A stretch of DNA of 13,258 bases from an uncultured Oscillospiraceae bacterium (GCA_934546685.1 CAKTEB010000069.1:1-13258); one strand, 5' to 3'; positions 1 through 5,034 are shown, counted from the first letter of the stretch. Made by a program: numbers and translations. The notes: generated from the sequence alone by a model not told the origin.

Positions 1-39
1 CATTGCGGAGGTTGAATAACGTTGTGCAAAGTACGCACC

Positions 40-103
40 GCAGTAGGCACGAGCAAGGGGGGATAAGCGGAGCGCCCCTTGCGATTAAAATTCGGGCTAG
101 GCA
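40..103 (+). repeat. Left copy of bracketing inverted repeat
   Basis: This 64-base segment reappears in reverse complement at 13119-13181. By eye the two copies differ by one extra G in a G-run and by one substitution (GATTAAAATT here, GATTAGAATT in the other copy). Similarity stops sharply on both sides, so the unit is about 64 bp. It has no ORF and no obvious transposon ends. It is probably a dispersed genomic repeat; its function is unknown. Confidence 0.85.
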
Positions 104-286
104 TCGATGCGGGCCCGTCTGGCACCGATACGTCAAGGCCTGTCCCTATTAACCCCCGCCAGGGATCCAAGGGGCCGCTCTAAAGGGGCCCCGGCGAAGC
201 CCAACGAAGTGGGTTCGATGGGGAGAGGCGGAGCAGCGGAGAGAGCGAGCTTTTGGCCCAAAGGCCAAAACGAAGGATACGGAGCT
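104..286. other. Gene-free GC-rich region with palindrome
   Basis: No reading frame here has a ribosome binding site or a recognisable product. The short predicted frames on both strands are compositionally biased. A perfect palindrome lies at 251-270 (arms TTTTGGCC and GGCCAAAA, loop CAAA). Runs such as AAGGGGCCGC and AAAGGGGCCCC suggest degenerate repeat material. I see no promoter or RNA gene. Confidence 0.5.
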
Positions 287-383
287 TGCGACGACGAGTC
301 ACGCCTTTCTCCCCTATCTTTCGTCGTGTAACGAAAGATGGGGCCGTCGGGGACCGTCGGTCCCTGCACTGCGGCAAAAACGG
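287..383 (+). repeat. Two-hairpin repeat, copy A
   Basis: About 97 bases align with 4315-4415 in the same orientation. The first hairpin pairs ATCTTTCGT with ACGAAAGAT, plus CCCC with GGGG. The second is GGGACCG-T-CGGTCCC at 350-364. Both copies then share GCA.TGCGGCAA..ACGG. Stem sequences differ between copies but stay paired, which suggests that structure matters. It lies just upstream of the putative toxin promoter. Whether it is transcribed or only a DNA repeat cannot be told. Confidence 0.7.
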
Positions 384-426
384 CACTGACAGTCCTATAT
401 TTCACTCTTAATTATAATCAAACATA

Positions 427-455
427 TTTACTTTTTCACCCAATTATGCTATAGT
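427..455 (+). promoter_or_regulatory. Sigma-A-like promoter of the putative toxin mRNA
   Basis: The -35 is TTTACT (427-432), the spacer 17 bp and the -10 TATAGT (450-455). The region upstream is AT-rich. The predicted transcript starts near 461 with the motif TGTGGAAGCCC, placed five bases after the -10, exactly as in both copies of the small RNA. The -35 is not perfect, so strength is uncertain. Confidence 0.6.
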
Positions 456-460
456 GACCT

Positions 461-608
461 TGTGGAAGCCCACCGGCTACTGTCCGTTTTCACTGGATAG
501 CAGACGGTGACGGTAAAAGACGGTTTTTGCCCTGTCATCCCGCGAGAGCGGAATGGAGGCGTGTATAGAGCCCTCGCGGGAAATCTTTTCCCCTGGGAGG
601 TGATATAC
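461..608 (+). promoter_or_regulatory. Structured 5' leader of toxin mRNA with strong Shine-Dalgarno
   Basis: The leader opens with GTGGAAGCC-CACC-GGCT, which can form an AGCC/GGCT stem. A second stem pairs CTGTCC with GGATAG. A third pairs TCCCGCGAG (538-546) with CTCGCGGGA (573-581), nine perfect bases. It ends in GGAGGTGAT (596-604), a full complement of the 16S 3' end. A long, structured leader before a very short hydrophobic ORF is typical of type I toxin mRNAs. The folding is read by eye. Confidence 0.5.
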
Positions 609-695
609 ATAACACTTCAGAATTTGTTCTGGATTGTATCCATTGTCTGGATTTTCATTCAGGTGATAGATCGTCTGAACGATAGAAAGAAGTAG
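609..695 (+). CDS. Putative type I toxin: short hydrophobic peptide
   Basis: A 28-codon frame reads TLQNLFWIVSIVWIFIQVID followed by RLNDRKK. That is one hydrophobic segment of about 17 residues and a charged, basic C-terminus. Size and layout match membrane-acting type I toxins (Fst, TxpA and holin-like peptides); I do not recognise the exact family. The Shine-Dalgarno GGAGGTGAT is perfect, but the codon at the right distance (609) is ATA, not ATG. The only in-frame conventional candidates are GTG at 600, which lies inside the Shine-Dalgarno, and TTG at 624, which is too far away. Either AUA initiates translation or the start has been lost and the gene is silenced. A longer frame from 507 exists but has no ribosome binding site. 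The stop codon lies inside the stem shared with the antisense-strand RNA. Confidence 0.5.
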   Translation: MTLQNLFWIVSIVWIFIQVIDRLNDRKK

Positions 696-721
696 GCCGT
701 CTGCTGGAACAGACGGCCTAC
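686..721 (-). terminator. Terminator of minus-strand small RNA
   Basis: A perfect 12-bp stem joins 692-703 and 710-721 around a six-base loop. Read on the minus strand it is followed by TTCTTTCT, a usable U-rich tail. On the plus strand no T-run follows, so plus-strand toxin mRNA may read through it into the region opposite the small RNA. Confidence 0.7.
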
Positions 722-794
722 AAGGCTAGTTGAGGGTCACCCCTCGCAGTTTTGCTAGTATGTTATGTTCGTGGCAGCCGTCCGGGCTTCCACA
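688..794 (-). ncRNA. Putative antitoxin small RNA, copy 1
   Basis: A strong promoter and a terminator delimit a minus-strand RNA of about 105 nt without a plausible ORF. It starts with a stem-loop (771-793): GTGGAAGCC pairs with GGCTGCCAC around CGGAC, with one A-G mismatch. A middle hairpin (GAGGGGTGACCCTC) and the terminator hairpin follow. It converges on the toxin gene and shares its 3' stem. Its 5' element repeats the first bases of the toxin mRNA. This is the arrangement known from Fst/RNAII of plasmid pAD1 and related type I systems. A second copy lies at 4220-4315 with conserved 5' hairpin, different middle and similar terminator, which supports a real RNA. The antitoxin role is inferred. 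Confidence 0.6.
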
Positions 795-799
795 CTTTT

Positions 800-827
800 A
801 TTATACCACCGAATCCTGTTTTGTCAA
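800..827 (-). promoter_or_regulatory. Consensus promoter of small RNA copy 1
   Basis: On the minus strand the -35 is a perfect TTGACA (827-822) and the -10 a perfect TATAAT (805-800), separated by 16 bp. It is among the best sigma-A-type promoters in the window. It begins 24 bases after the stop codon of the co-directional flavoenzyme gene, with no terminator between. Confidence 0.85.
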
Positions 828-851
828 CGGAATTTTTCCAGTCTCTGGCGG

Positions 852-2867
852 TCAGATGCCCATGGCCAGGGCATAGGCGTCCCGAATGGCATTCCGCATA
901 TTCCCGTTCTGGCGGCAGTCGCCGATCATATAGAACTCCGGCGCGCTGCCCCGGAAGGCGATGGCGGCCTCGCTGTTGGGGGTCATGCCGCCGCAGGCCA
1001 CGATGTCGTCGCATTCCACGGTGAGGGTCTCGCCCTTGCGGTTTTGGTAAGTCACCAAACCGGGCTCGATCTTCGTGGTCTTGGCCTTGCGGATGACCTT
1101 CACGCCCAGCTTCTGGGCCTTCTCGTTCATATAGCCGATGGAGCGGATGGGATTGAGGTCATAGGCCAGGCGGCCCTGGCGGCTGATCTCGGTGACCTCA
1201 TGGCCGCACTCGGCCAGATAGCAGGCCGCCTCCGCCGCCACGGAGCTGCCGCCGATGACCACCACGCGCCGTCCCAGCTTCTCCTGATTTCCATAGATGT
1301 TCACGCCGTTCCAGTCTGTGGTCTCGGCTCCCTCAATGTTGGGCCGGGCCGGGGTGGAGCCGGTGGCGGCGATGACCACGTCGAAGCCCATGGAACGGAT
1401 CATCTCCGGGGTGGCTTCTGTATTCAGATGAACGGCGATGCCCTTTTTCGCCACCTGATTCCGGAGGAAGTCCAGATAACGCTTCAGCTCCCACTTGAAC
1501 TCCGGGTATTCGGCGGTTTTGATCTGGCCGCCCAGGGCGTCGGACTTCTCGAAGATCACCGGGGTGTGGCCCCGATCCTTCAGCCACATGGCGCACTTGA
1601 TGGCCCCGGGGCCGCCGCCGATGAGGGCCACCTTCTTCTGCCGGGTCACGGGCTCCATGAGCCGCTTGGCCCGGTGCTCCATGCCGATCTCCGGGTTGAT
1701 GGTGCAGTGGCTCATCCAGTCGCCGGTGGAGGAGGTGCCCCGGCAGGCGTGACATTCGATGCAGGGGTTCAGATCCTCGCCGTTGCCGTCCCGAAGGATC
1801 TCCCCTAGATGCTCGTTGCAGATGAACAGATGGCCCGGGGCCACCAGATCCGCCGCCCCGGAGGCGATGACGTTATTCAGAGAATCCAGATCCTTATAAT
1901 AGGTGGAGATGGCGATGGGGGTCTTGACGCCTCGGTCCTTGAGGCCCTGGGACAGGACAGCGGACTCGCAGACGGTGACCCTTTCGTGGTCGGGGTGCAT
2001 GCCCCGAACCTGGAGGAGGTCGATGTAGGGATCGATGGCCTTCAGGAACTCCGCGGCCTCGTCCATGTCCATGCCCATGGGGCCGCCGATGTTGGGGGCG
2101 TTGACCACCAGCAGGTACTTGTCCCCCATGGCCTCCCGGAGGGCCCGGATCACCTCCACCGGGAACCGCATCCGGTTCTCCAGGCTGCCGCCGTACTCGT
2201 CGGTGCGCCAGTTGGTGGTGGGATTCAGGAATTTGCCGATGTTGAAATTGTGGCAGAAGTCGAAGAAGCCGCCGTCAAAGCCGAAGTTGTAGTAGGCCCG
2301 GGCGTGCTGGATGTGGGCGGCGATGTATTCGTCCATGTCCTGCCGGGTCATCATTCTGGCCCCGGCCATGGGGCGGCCCGGCGCGCCGGAGACCCCCTCC
2401 TCCATGGGCTTCACGCCGGGGGCGGCGGTGACCTGGTCCTCCTCGTCCTTGGAGATCATGGCGAAGGGGTTCGGGGGCGCGCCGTAGGGGGAGGGAACAT
2501 CGGGATCGTTGACCTGGAGGGGCATTCGGTTGTCCAGGTTCAGCTCCGGGGTGATGTAGCTGCCATAATAGTGTACCATCTCCGCCAGGAACGTAAAGCC
2601 GTTCTGACAGCCGATGTCGTCCATGTCGTACATGGCGAAATGGCCGCAATCCGCGGGCATCTTCCGCTGATCCAGGTTCGTAAGATCCTGCATCAGCAGA
2701 ATGGCCGCGCCGTTTTTGGCCCGGGAGGCGTAGTAGCTCACCACCGGATCGTCGGGAAACAGCTGATTGGCCTGGAGAAAGTGGGGCTGAGCCACGGGGT
2801 AGAGCAGCCGGGTCTTCAGGGTCTTGCCCCGGAGGGTCAGCGGGGCGGTCAGGGATTCATAAGGCAT
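852..2867 (-). CDS. FAD/FMN iron-sulfur ene-reductase (OYE / FadH family)
   Basis: The 671-residue protein has the layout of 2,4-dienoyl-CoA reductase and bile-acid or steroid ene-reductases (BaiCD/BaiH type). An FMN TIM barrel covers about 1-365, with NPTTNWRTDEYGGSLENR near 215-232. A [4Fe-4S] cluster site uses Cys369, 372, 375 and 388. FAD/NAD(P)-binding parts carry GGGPGA (417-422) and VVVIGGSSVAAEAA (535-548), and MIGDC lies near the end. ATG 2867 was chosen because AAAGGAG precedes it; the frame upstream lacks a ribosome binding site. The usual active-site HGAHGYL region reads DFCHNFNIGKFL, so one of two conserved histidines is replaced, and the N-terminal barrel strands are divergent. 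The protein is cytosolic and probably reduces an activated C=C bond. The substrate cannot be read from sequence, and no partner gene is adjacent. Confidence 0.85.
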   Translation of the reverse strand: MPYESLTAPLTLRGKTLKTRLLYPVAQPHFLQANQLFPDDPVVSYYASRAKNGAAILLMQDLTNLDQRKMPADCGHFAMYDMDDIGCQNGFTFLAEMVHYYGSYITPELNLDNRMPLQVNDPDVPSPYGAPPNPFAMISKDEEDQVTAAPGVKPMEEGVSGAPGRPMAGARMMTRQDMDEYIAAHIQHARAYYNFGFDGGFFDFCHNFNIGKFLNPTTNWRTDEYGGSLENRMRFPVEVIRALREAMGDKYLLVVNAPNIGGPMGMDMDEAAEFLKAIDPYIDLLQVRGMHPDHERVTVCESAVLSQGLKDRGVKTPIAISTYYKDLDSLNNVIASGAADLVAPGHLFICNEHLGEILRDGNGEDLNPCIECHACRGTSSTGDWMSHCTINPEIGMEHRAKRLMEPVTRQKKVALIGGGPGAIKCAMWLKDRGHTPVIFEKSDALGGQIKTAEYPEFKWELKRYLDFLRNQVAKKGIAVHLNTEATPEMIRSMGFDVVIAATGSTPARPNIEGAETTDWNGVNIYGNQEKLGRRVVVIGGSSVAAEAACYLAECGHEVTEISRQGRLAYDLNPIRSIGYMNEKAQKLGVKVIRKAKTTKIEPGLVTYQNRKGETLTVECDDIVACGGMTPNSEAAIAFRGSAPEFYMIGDCRQNGNMRNAIRDAYALAMGI

Positions 2868-2913
2868 AGCAGTGACTCCTTTCGGCGTGATATAGTTTGA
2901 ATTCGATAGAATC

Positions 2914-2942
2914 ATCATACCACCGGAAGAGGACGGGCGCAA
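2914..2942 (-). promoter_or_regulatory. Probable promoter of the ene-reductase gene
   Basis: Minus-strand -35 TTGCGC (2942-2937), 17-bp spacer, -10 TATGAT (2919-2914). The leader to the ATG at 2867 is about 40 nt. The -35 is weak, which would fit an activator-dependent promoter. Confidence 0.5.
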
Positions 2943-2963
2943 GGCGCGGCTTGTATTCTTTTG

Positions 2964-2977
2964 GTGCATTTATGCAC
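2964..2977. promoter_or_regulatory. Palindrome, possible operator
   Basis: GTGCAT-TT-ATGCAC is a perfect 6-bp inverted repeat 21 bp upstream of the -35 of the ene-reductase promoter. The position suits an activator site. No cognate regulator is adjacent, so function is speculative. Confidence 0.3.
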
Positions 2978-2981
2978 TTGA

Positions 2982-3142
2982 GGCAACACCGCGCAAATAC
3001 GTCTTCGGATTCTGACGGATCTTTTCCGCCAGAAATTCGTTTGTAAAACCTTGAAATACACAAAGTATGTCTGCGGTTTTACACCTTTTTCTGGCAAAAA
3101 AATCTCGCGCCAGACTCTCTTGCCGATTTGCGTGGTATTGCC
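2982..3142. repeat. MITE-like imperfect inverted-repeat element
   Basis: The ends are 17-bp inverted repeats: GGCAACACCGCGCAAAT (2982-2998) against ATTTGCGTGGTATTGCC (3126-3142), 15 of 17 matching. Further inside, GCCAGAAA (3028-3035) pairs with TTTCTGGC (3088-3095), and TGTAAAACC (3042-3050) pairs with GGTTTTACA (3075-3083). The whole could fold into one long stem. There is no ORF of note. Size and ends fit a small non-autonomous element. A solitary end-like sequence lies at 4543-4559. I see no clear target-site duplication. Confidence 0.6.
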
Positions 3143-3179
3143 TTTATCCTGCGAGAGCTAAATTATTTGGGAAAGCCTA

Positions 3180-3208
3180 TTGACATGGGGGAAATGTCCT
3201 GCTATACT
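3180..3208 (+). promoter_or_regulatory. Promoter of the FMN riboswitch-ribU unit
   Basis: Perfect -35 TTGACA (3180-3185), 17-bp spacer, -10 TATACT (3203-3208). Transcription would start near 3215, some 20 bases before the riboswitch P1 stem. Confidence 0.85.
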
Positions 3209-3235
3209 ATGGCATGAACAGAATATCTGATGAAC

Positions 3236-3407
3236 CATGTTTTCAGGGCAGGGTGCGCGGTGGTCTCCACTGCAACTCCCGACCGGCGGTGATGGCCTTT
3301 GGCCCAGTCCGCGAGCGCTCCGACGAGTGCTGAACCGGTGAGATTCCGGTACCGACAGTAATTGGCGATCCTTTGGGTGGCCTCAAGTCTGGATGAAAGA
3401 AGATGTG
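3236..3407 (+). promoter_or_regulatory. FMN riboswitch (RFN element)
   Basis: The conserved blocks appear in order: CAGGGCAGGGTG, ACTCCCGACCGGCGGTGAT, CCGCGAGCG, ACCGGTGAGATTCCGGTACC and GTCTGGATGAAAGAAGATG. P1 pairs 3236-3244 with 3399-3407, using some G-U pairs. The segment between the GACAGT block and TCTGGATG is long (about 3361-3385) and can form its own hairpin, so P6 appears extended. A terminator follows at 3432-3464, so FMN probably switches transcription off. The P1 3' strand GTGTC (3405-3409) could pair with GACAC (3431-3435) beside the terminator as antiterminator; that part is inference. Confidence 0.95.
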
Positions 3408-3431
3408 TCTCACACCTCCCTTAGATTTGTG

Positions 3432-3464
3432 ACACCTGAATGCACGGCGGCGTTCAGGTGTTTT
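3432..3464 (+). terminator. Riboswitch-controlled intrinsic terminator
   Basis: ACACCTGAA (3432-3440) pairs with TTCAGGTGT (3453-3461), followed by TTTT. It lies between the FMN aptamer and the ribU ribosome binding site, the standard position for an attenuator. Confidence 0.85.
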
Positions 3465-3487
3465 GTAATCCAAAGGAGGTTTTTCTC

Positions 3488-4165
3488 ATGACCAACACTG
3501 TATCCACTTCCCGCAGCCAGACCACCCACAAGATCGTGGTCACTGCCATGCTCATTGCCGTGAGCTACATCGCCGCGCTGCTGAGCCAGCTGATTCCCCC
3601 GGTGGCGGGCTTCCTCAGCTATGATCCCAAGGACGCGGTGGTCGCCATCGGCGGCTTCCTCTACGGCCCCATGACCGCCGTTGTGATCTCTGTGATCACC
3701 TCTCTCATCGAGATGGTCACTCTGTCCACCACCGGCGTTTACGGCCTGATTATGAACGTCATCTCCACCTGTGCCTTTGTGGTGCCTGCGGCGCTGCTCT
3801 ATAAGAAGCTCCACAACATGAAGGGCGCCATCGGCGGCCTGGTGCTGGGCATGGTCGCCATGACCGTTTCCATGCTGCTGTGGAACTACATCATCACCCC
3901 CATGTACATGGGCGTAGATCGGAGCGTTGTGGTGGGCATGCTGCCCACGGTGTTCCTGCCCTTTAACCTCATCAAGAGCGGCATCAACACCGGCCTGACC
4001 ATGGTGCTCTATAAGCCCCTGGTCACCGCCCTGCGCCGGGCCAACCTGGTGCCCGCCCACGAGGGCAAGAGCGGCGGCAGCTACCACGCGGGCTTCGCGG
4101 TGCTCTCCCTGGTGGTGCTGGCCACCTTCGTGCTGCTGTTCCTGGTCTTCACCGGCGTGCTGTAA
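3488..4165 (+). CDS. ribU: Riboflavin ECF transporter S component RibU
   Basis: The 225-residue membrane protein has about six hydrophobic segments and RibU-type blocks: GFLSYDPKDAVVAIGGFLYG after the first segment, GLIMNVIST in the middle and YIITPMYMGV further on. RibU binds riboflavin in the membrane and works with the shared ECF module (EcfA, EcfA', EcfT), which is not in this window. The start at 3488 follows AAAGGAGG (3472-3479); an upstream in-frame ATG at 3440 lies within the terminator hairpin and is rejected. Length is slightly above the usual 190-210 residues because of a C-terminal tail that includes a last hydrophobic stretch. The FMN riboswitch supports the assignment directly: the gene should be expressed when cellular FMN is low. 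It is monocistronic. Confidence 0.93.
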   Translation: MTNTVSTSRSQTTHKIVVTAMLIAVSYIAALLSQLIPPVAGFLSYDPKDAVVAIGGFLYGPMTAVVISVITSLIEMVTLSTTGVYGLIMNVISTCAFVVPAALLYKKLHNMKGAIGGLVLGMVAMTVSMLLWNYIITPMYMGVDRSVVVGMLPTVFLPFNLIKSGINTGLTMVLYKPLVTALRRANLVPAHEGKSGGSYHAGFAVLSLVVLATFVLLFLVFTGVL

Positions 4166-4187
4166 GGAAGATGTCGGAAAACTCCCG

Positions 4188-4215
4188 TTGACAAAACGGG
4201 AATGGGTGGTATCAT
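4188..4215 (+). promoter_or_regulatory. Promoter of small RNA copy 2
   Basis: -35 TTGACA (4188-4193), 16-bp spacer, -10 TATCAT (4210-4215). The -35 sits inside an inverted repeat, TCCCGTT-GACAA-AACGGGA (4184-4202), less complete in copy 1. It begins 22 bases after the ribU stop codon. Confidence 0.75.
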
Positions 4216-4219
4216 AAAA

Positions 4220-4315
4220 GTGTGGAAGCCCGGACGGCTGCCACAACATACATGAACATCAAACACTAGTTACCTAGCGTGTGAGCCGTCTGCTGCAACA
4301 GACGGCTCACTTTTT
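4220..4315 (+). ncRNA. Orphan small RNA, copy 2 of the putative antitoxin
   Basis: The promoter and first 25 bases nearly match the RNA at 688-794. The 5' stem-loop (4222-4244) is identical: GTGGAAGCC pairing with GGCTGCCAC. The middle differs (ACACTAG pairing with CTAGCGTGT), yet it again forms a hairpin before the terminator. So sequence is kept at the 5' end while the middle keeps only structure. No hydrophobic ORF lies convergently opposite; instead the two-hairpin repeat begins at its 3' end. It may be a leftover antitoxin, an anti-addiction RNA or an independent regulator. No protein is encoded. Confidence 0.6.
4281..4315 (+). terminator. Intrinsic terminator of small RNA copy 2
   Basis: GTGAGCCGTCTG (4281-4292) pairs perfectly with CAGACGGCTCAC (4299-4310), loop CTGCAA, followed by five T. 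It would also end ribU read-through. Confidence 0.92.
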
Positions 4316-4415
4316 GCGTTGCATGAACTCACGCCCTCCGGGGGCCATATCTTTCTTTGCGTGAAGAAAGATATGGCCGTCGGAGACCGTAGGTTCCCGC
4401 AGTGCGGCAAGACGG
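4315..4415 (+). repeat. Two-hairpin repeat, copy B
   Basis: This is the second copy of the element at 287-383. Its first hairpin is a perfect 15-bp stem, GGCCATATCTTTCTT (4343-4357) with AAGAAAGATATGGCC (4364-4378), loop TGCGTG. The second pairs GGA.ACC with GGTTCC around GTA. Base changes relative to copy A are compensated on the opposite arm. It starts at the T-run of the small-RNA terminator. Confidence 0.7.
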
Positions 4416-4462
4416 ATGGGTCCCAGCGCAGAATCATTCCCACCATCCTGTCATAACGGGCA

Positions 4463-4494
4463 AATAGGGAAGAAGCCCCGGCTCCTTCCCTATT
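4463..4494 (-). terminator. Hairpin, possible terminator of the DUF4830 gene
   Basis: AATAGGGAAG (4463-4472) pairs with CTTCCCTATT (4485-4494); the inner AGC/GCT extends the stem. On the minus strand a short TATTTG tail follows, a weak U-tract. It lies about 75 bases after the DUF4830 stop. A further direct copy of CTTCCCTATT at 4500-4509 is unexplained. Confidence 0.4.
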
Positions 4495-4521
4495 CACAAC
4501 TTCCCTATTATATAGTATAAT
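4493..4521 (+). promoter_or_regulatory. Promoter-like sequence facing the DUF4830 gene
   Basis: -35 TTCACA (4493-4498), 17-bp spacer, perfect -10 TATAAT (4516-4521). It points rightward into the 3' end of a minus-strand gene, so a transcript would be antisense to it. A palindrome GCGATATCGC follows at the expected start region. No plus-strand gene follows until 5104. It could be chance in an AT-rich gap. Confidence 0.4.
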
Positions 4522-4542
4522 ACAAGGCGATATCGCAGACAC

Positions 4543-4559
4543 ATTTGTGCGGTGTTGCC
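4543..4559 (+). repeat. Solitary end of the MITE-like repeat
   Basis: ATTTGTGCGGTGTTGCC matches the reverse complement of the left end of the 2982-3142 element at 16 of 17 positions. No partner end or inner arm was found nearby, so this is a remnant or a shared short motif. It lies just past the stop of the DUF4830 gene. Confidence 0.5.
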
Positions 4560-4569
4560 GCGGAAGACA

Positions 4570-5034
4570 TCACGCCGACAGCAGCGGGCGCAAAAAGCCG
4601 TCCGCTCCGCCCCGGCTGATCTCCCCGGCGATGAGCTTTCCCTTATAGGTCAGCAGCGTGGCGTACACCGGGTCGCTCGTTTCCTGGGGCCAGTTCTCGA
4701 TCTCATAGACGTACTGCATGACCTTTTTGCCCTTGTACTTCTCCAGCTTGAAGCCCTGGGAGGACTGGAGGGCGGCATACTGCGCGTAGACCTCGTTCCA
4801 CTCCTTGGGGATCAGCACCTCCTGGGTCCGGAGGGGCTCGCCCACGGTATAGCCCAGGGAGGAGAGAAATTCCTGGCGGCTCTCCGGGGTCTCCAGCTTG
4901 CCCGGGGCGGCGGCCTCCAGGGCGGTGCCGGTGCCTCGATTGGCCAGAAAGACGATCAGCAGGATCAGGGCGGCGGCCAGGACCACCAGGCCGATGAGCT
5001 TCGGCTTTGACAATTTCGCAGTGAAAATCACCAT
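4570..5034 (-). CDS. DUF4830 membrane-anchored protein
   Basis: The 154-residue protein starts with a short basic stretch and one membrane segment (about 12-31, GLVVLAAALILLIVFLA). A soluble part follows that fits DUF4830: ESRQEFLSSLGY (51-62), IPKEWNEVYAQYAALQ (75-90), QGFKLEKYKGKKVMQYVYEI (93-112) and a final KGKLIAGEIS. It is probably an N-in, single-pass protein exposed outside the membrane. No catalytic residues are evident and the family has no known function. The start at 5034 was preferred because AGGAGG lies seven bases upstream; ten more in-frame residues are possible but lack a site. It diverges from rsuA across 69 bases; no functional link is implied by sequence. Confidence 0.8.
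   Translation of the reverse strand: MVIFTAKLSKPKLIGLVVLAAALILLIVFLANRGTGTALEAAAPGKLETPESRQEFLSSLGYTVGEPLRTQEVLIPKEWNEVYAQYAALQSSQGFKLEKYKGKKVMQYVYEIENWPQETSDPVYATLLTYKGKLIAGEISRGGADGFLRPLLSA

Noticed and set aside
133..405. Overlapping short frames in the left repeat region, including minus-strand peptides partly similar to a frame at 4270-4542
   Set aside because: The similarity follows from the shared two-hairpin repeat. Stop positions and composition do not suggest a protein.
600..602. GTG at 600 as start of the toxin peptide
   Set aside because: It lies inside the Shine-Dalgarno sequence that would have to serve it, and no other site lies upstream.
765..2900. Long plus-strand frames opposite the ene-reductase (765-1808 and 1809-2900)
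   Set aside because: They are antisense shadows of a high-GC gene: rich in Gly, Ala, His and Val, with no family motifs and no ribosome binding site.
3410..4249. Minus-strand frame opposite ribU
   Set aside because: It is a His/Gly/Gln-rich shadow that runs across the riboswitch terminator and the small-RNA promoter.
4552..5010. Plus-strand frame downstream of the promoter-like site at 4493-4521
   Set aside because: Its sequence is fully explained as the complement of the DUF4830 gene; no start site and a Gln/Gly-rich product.
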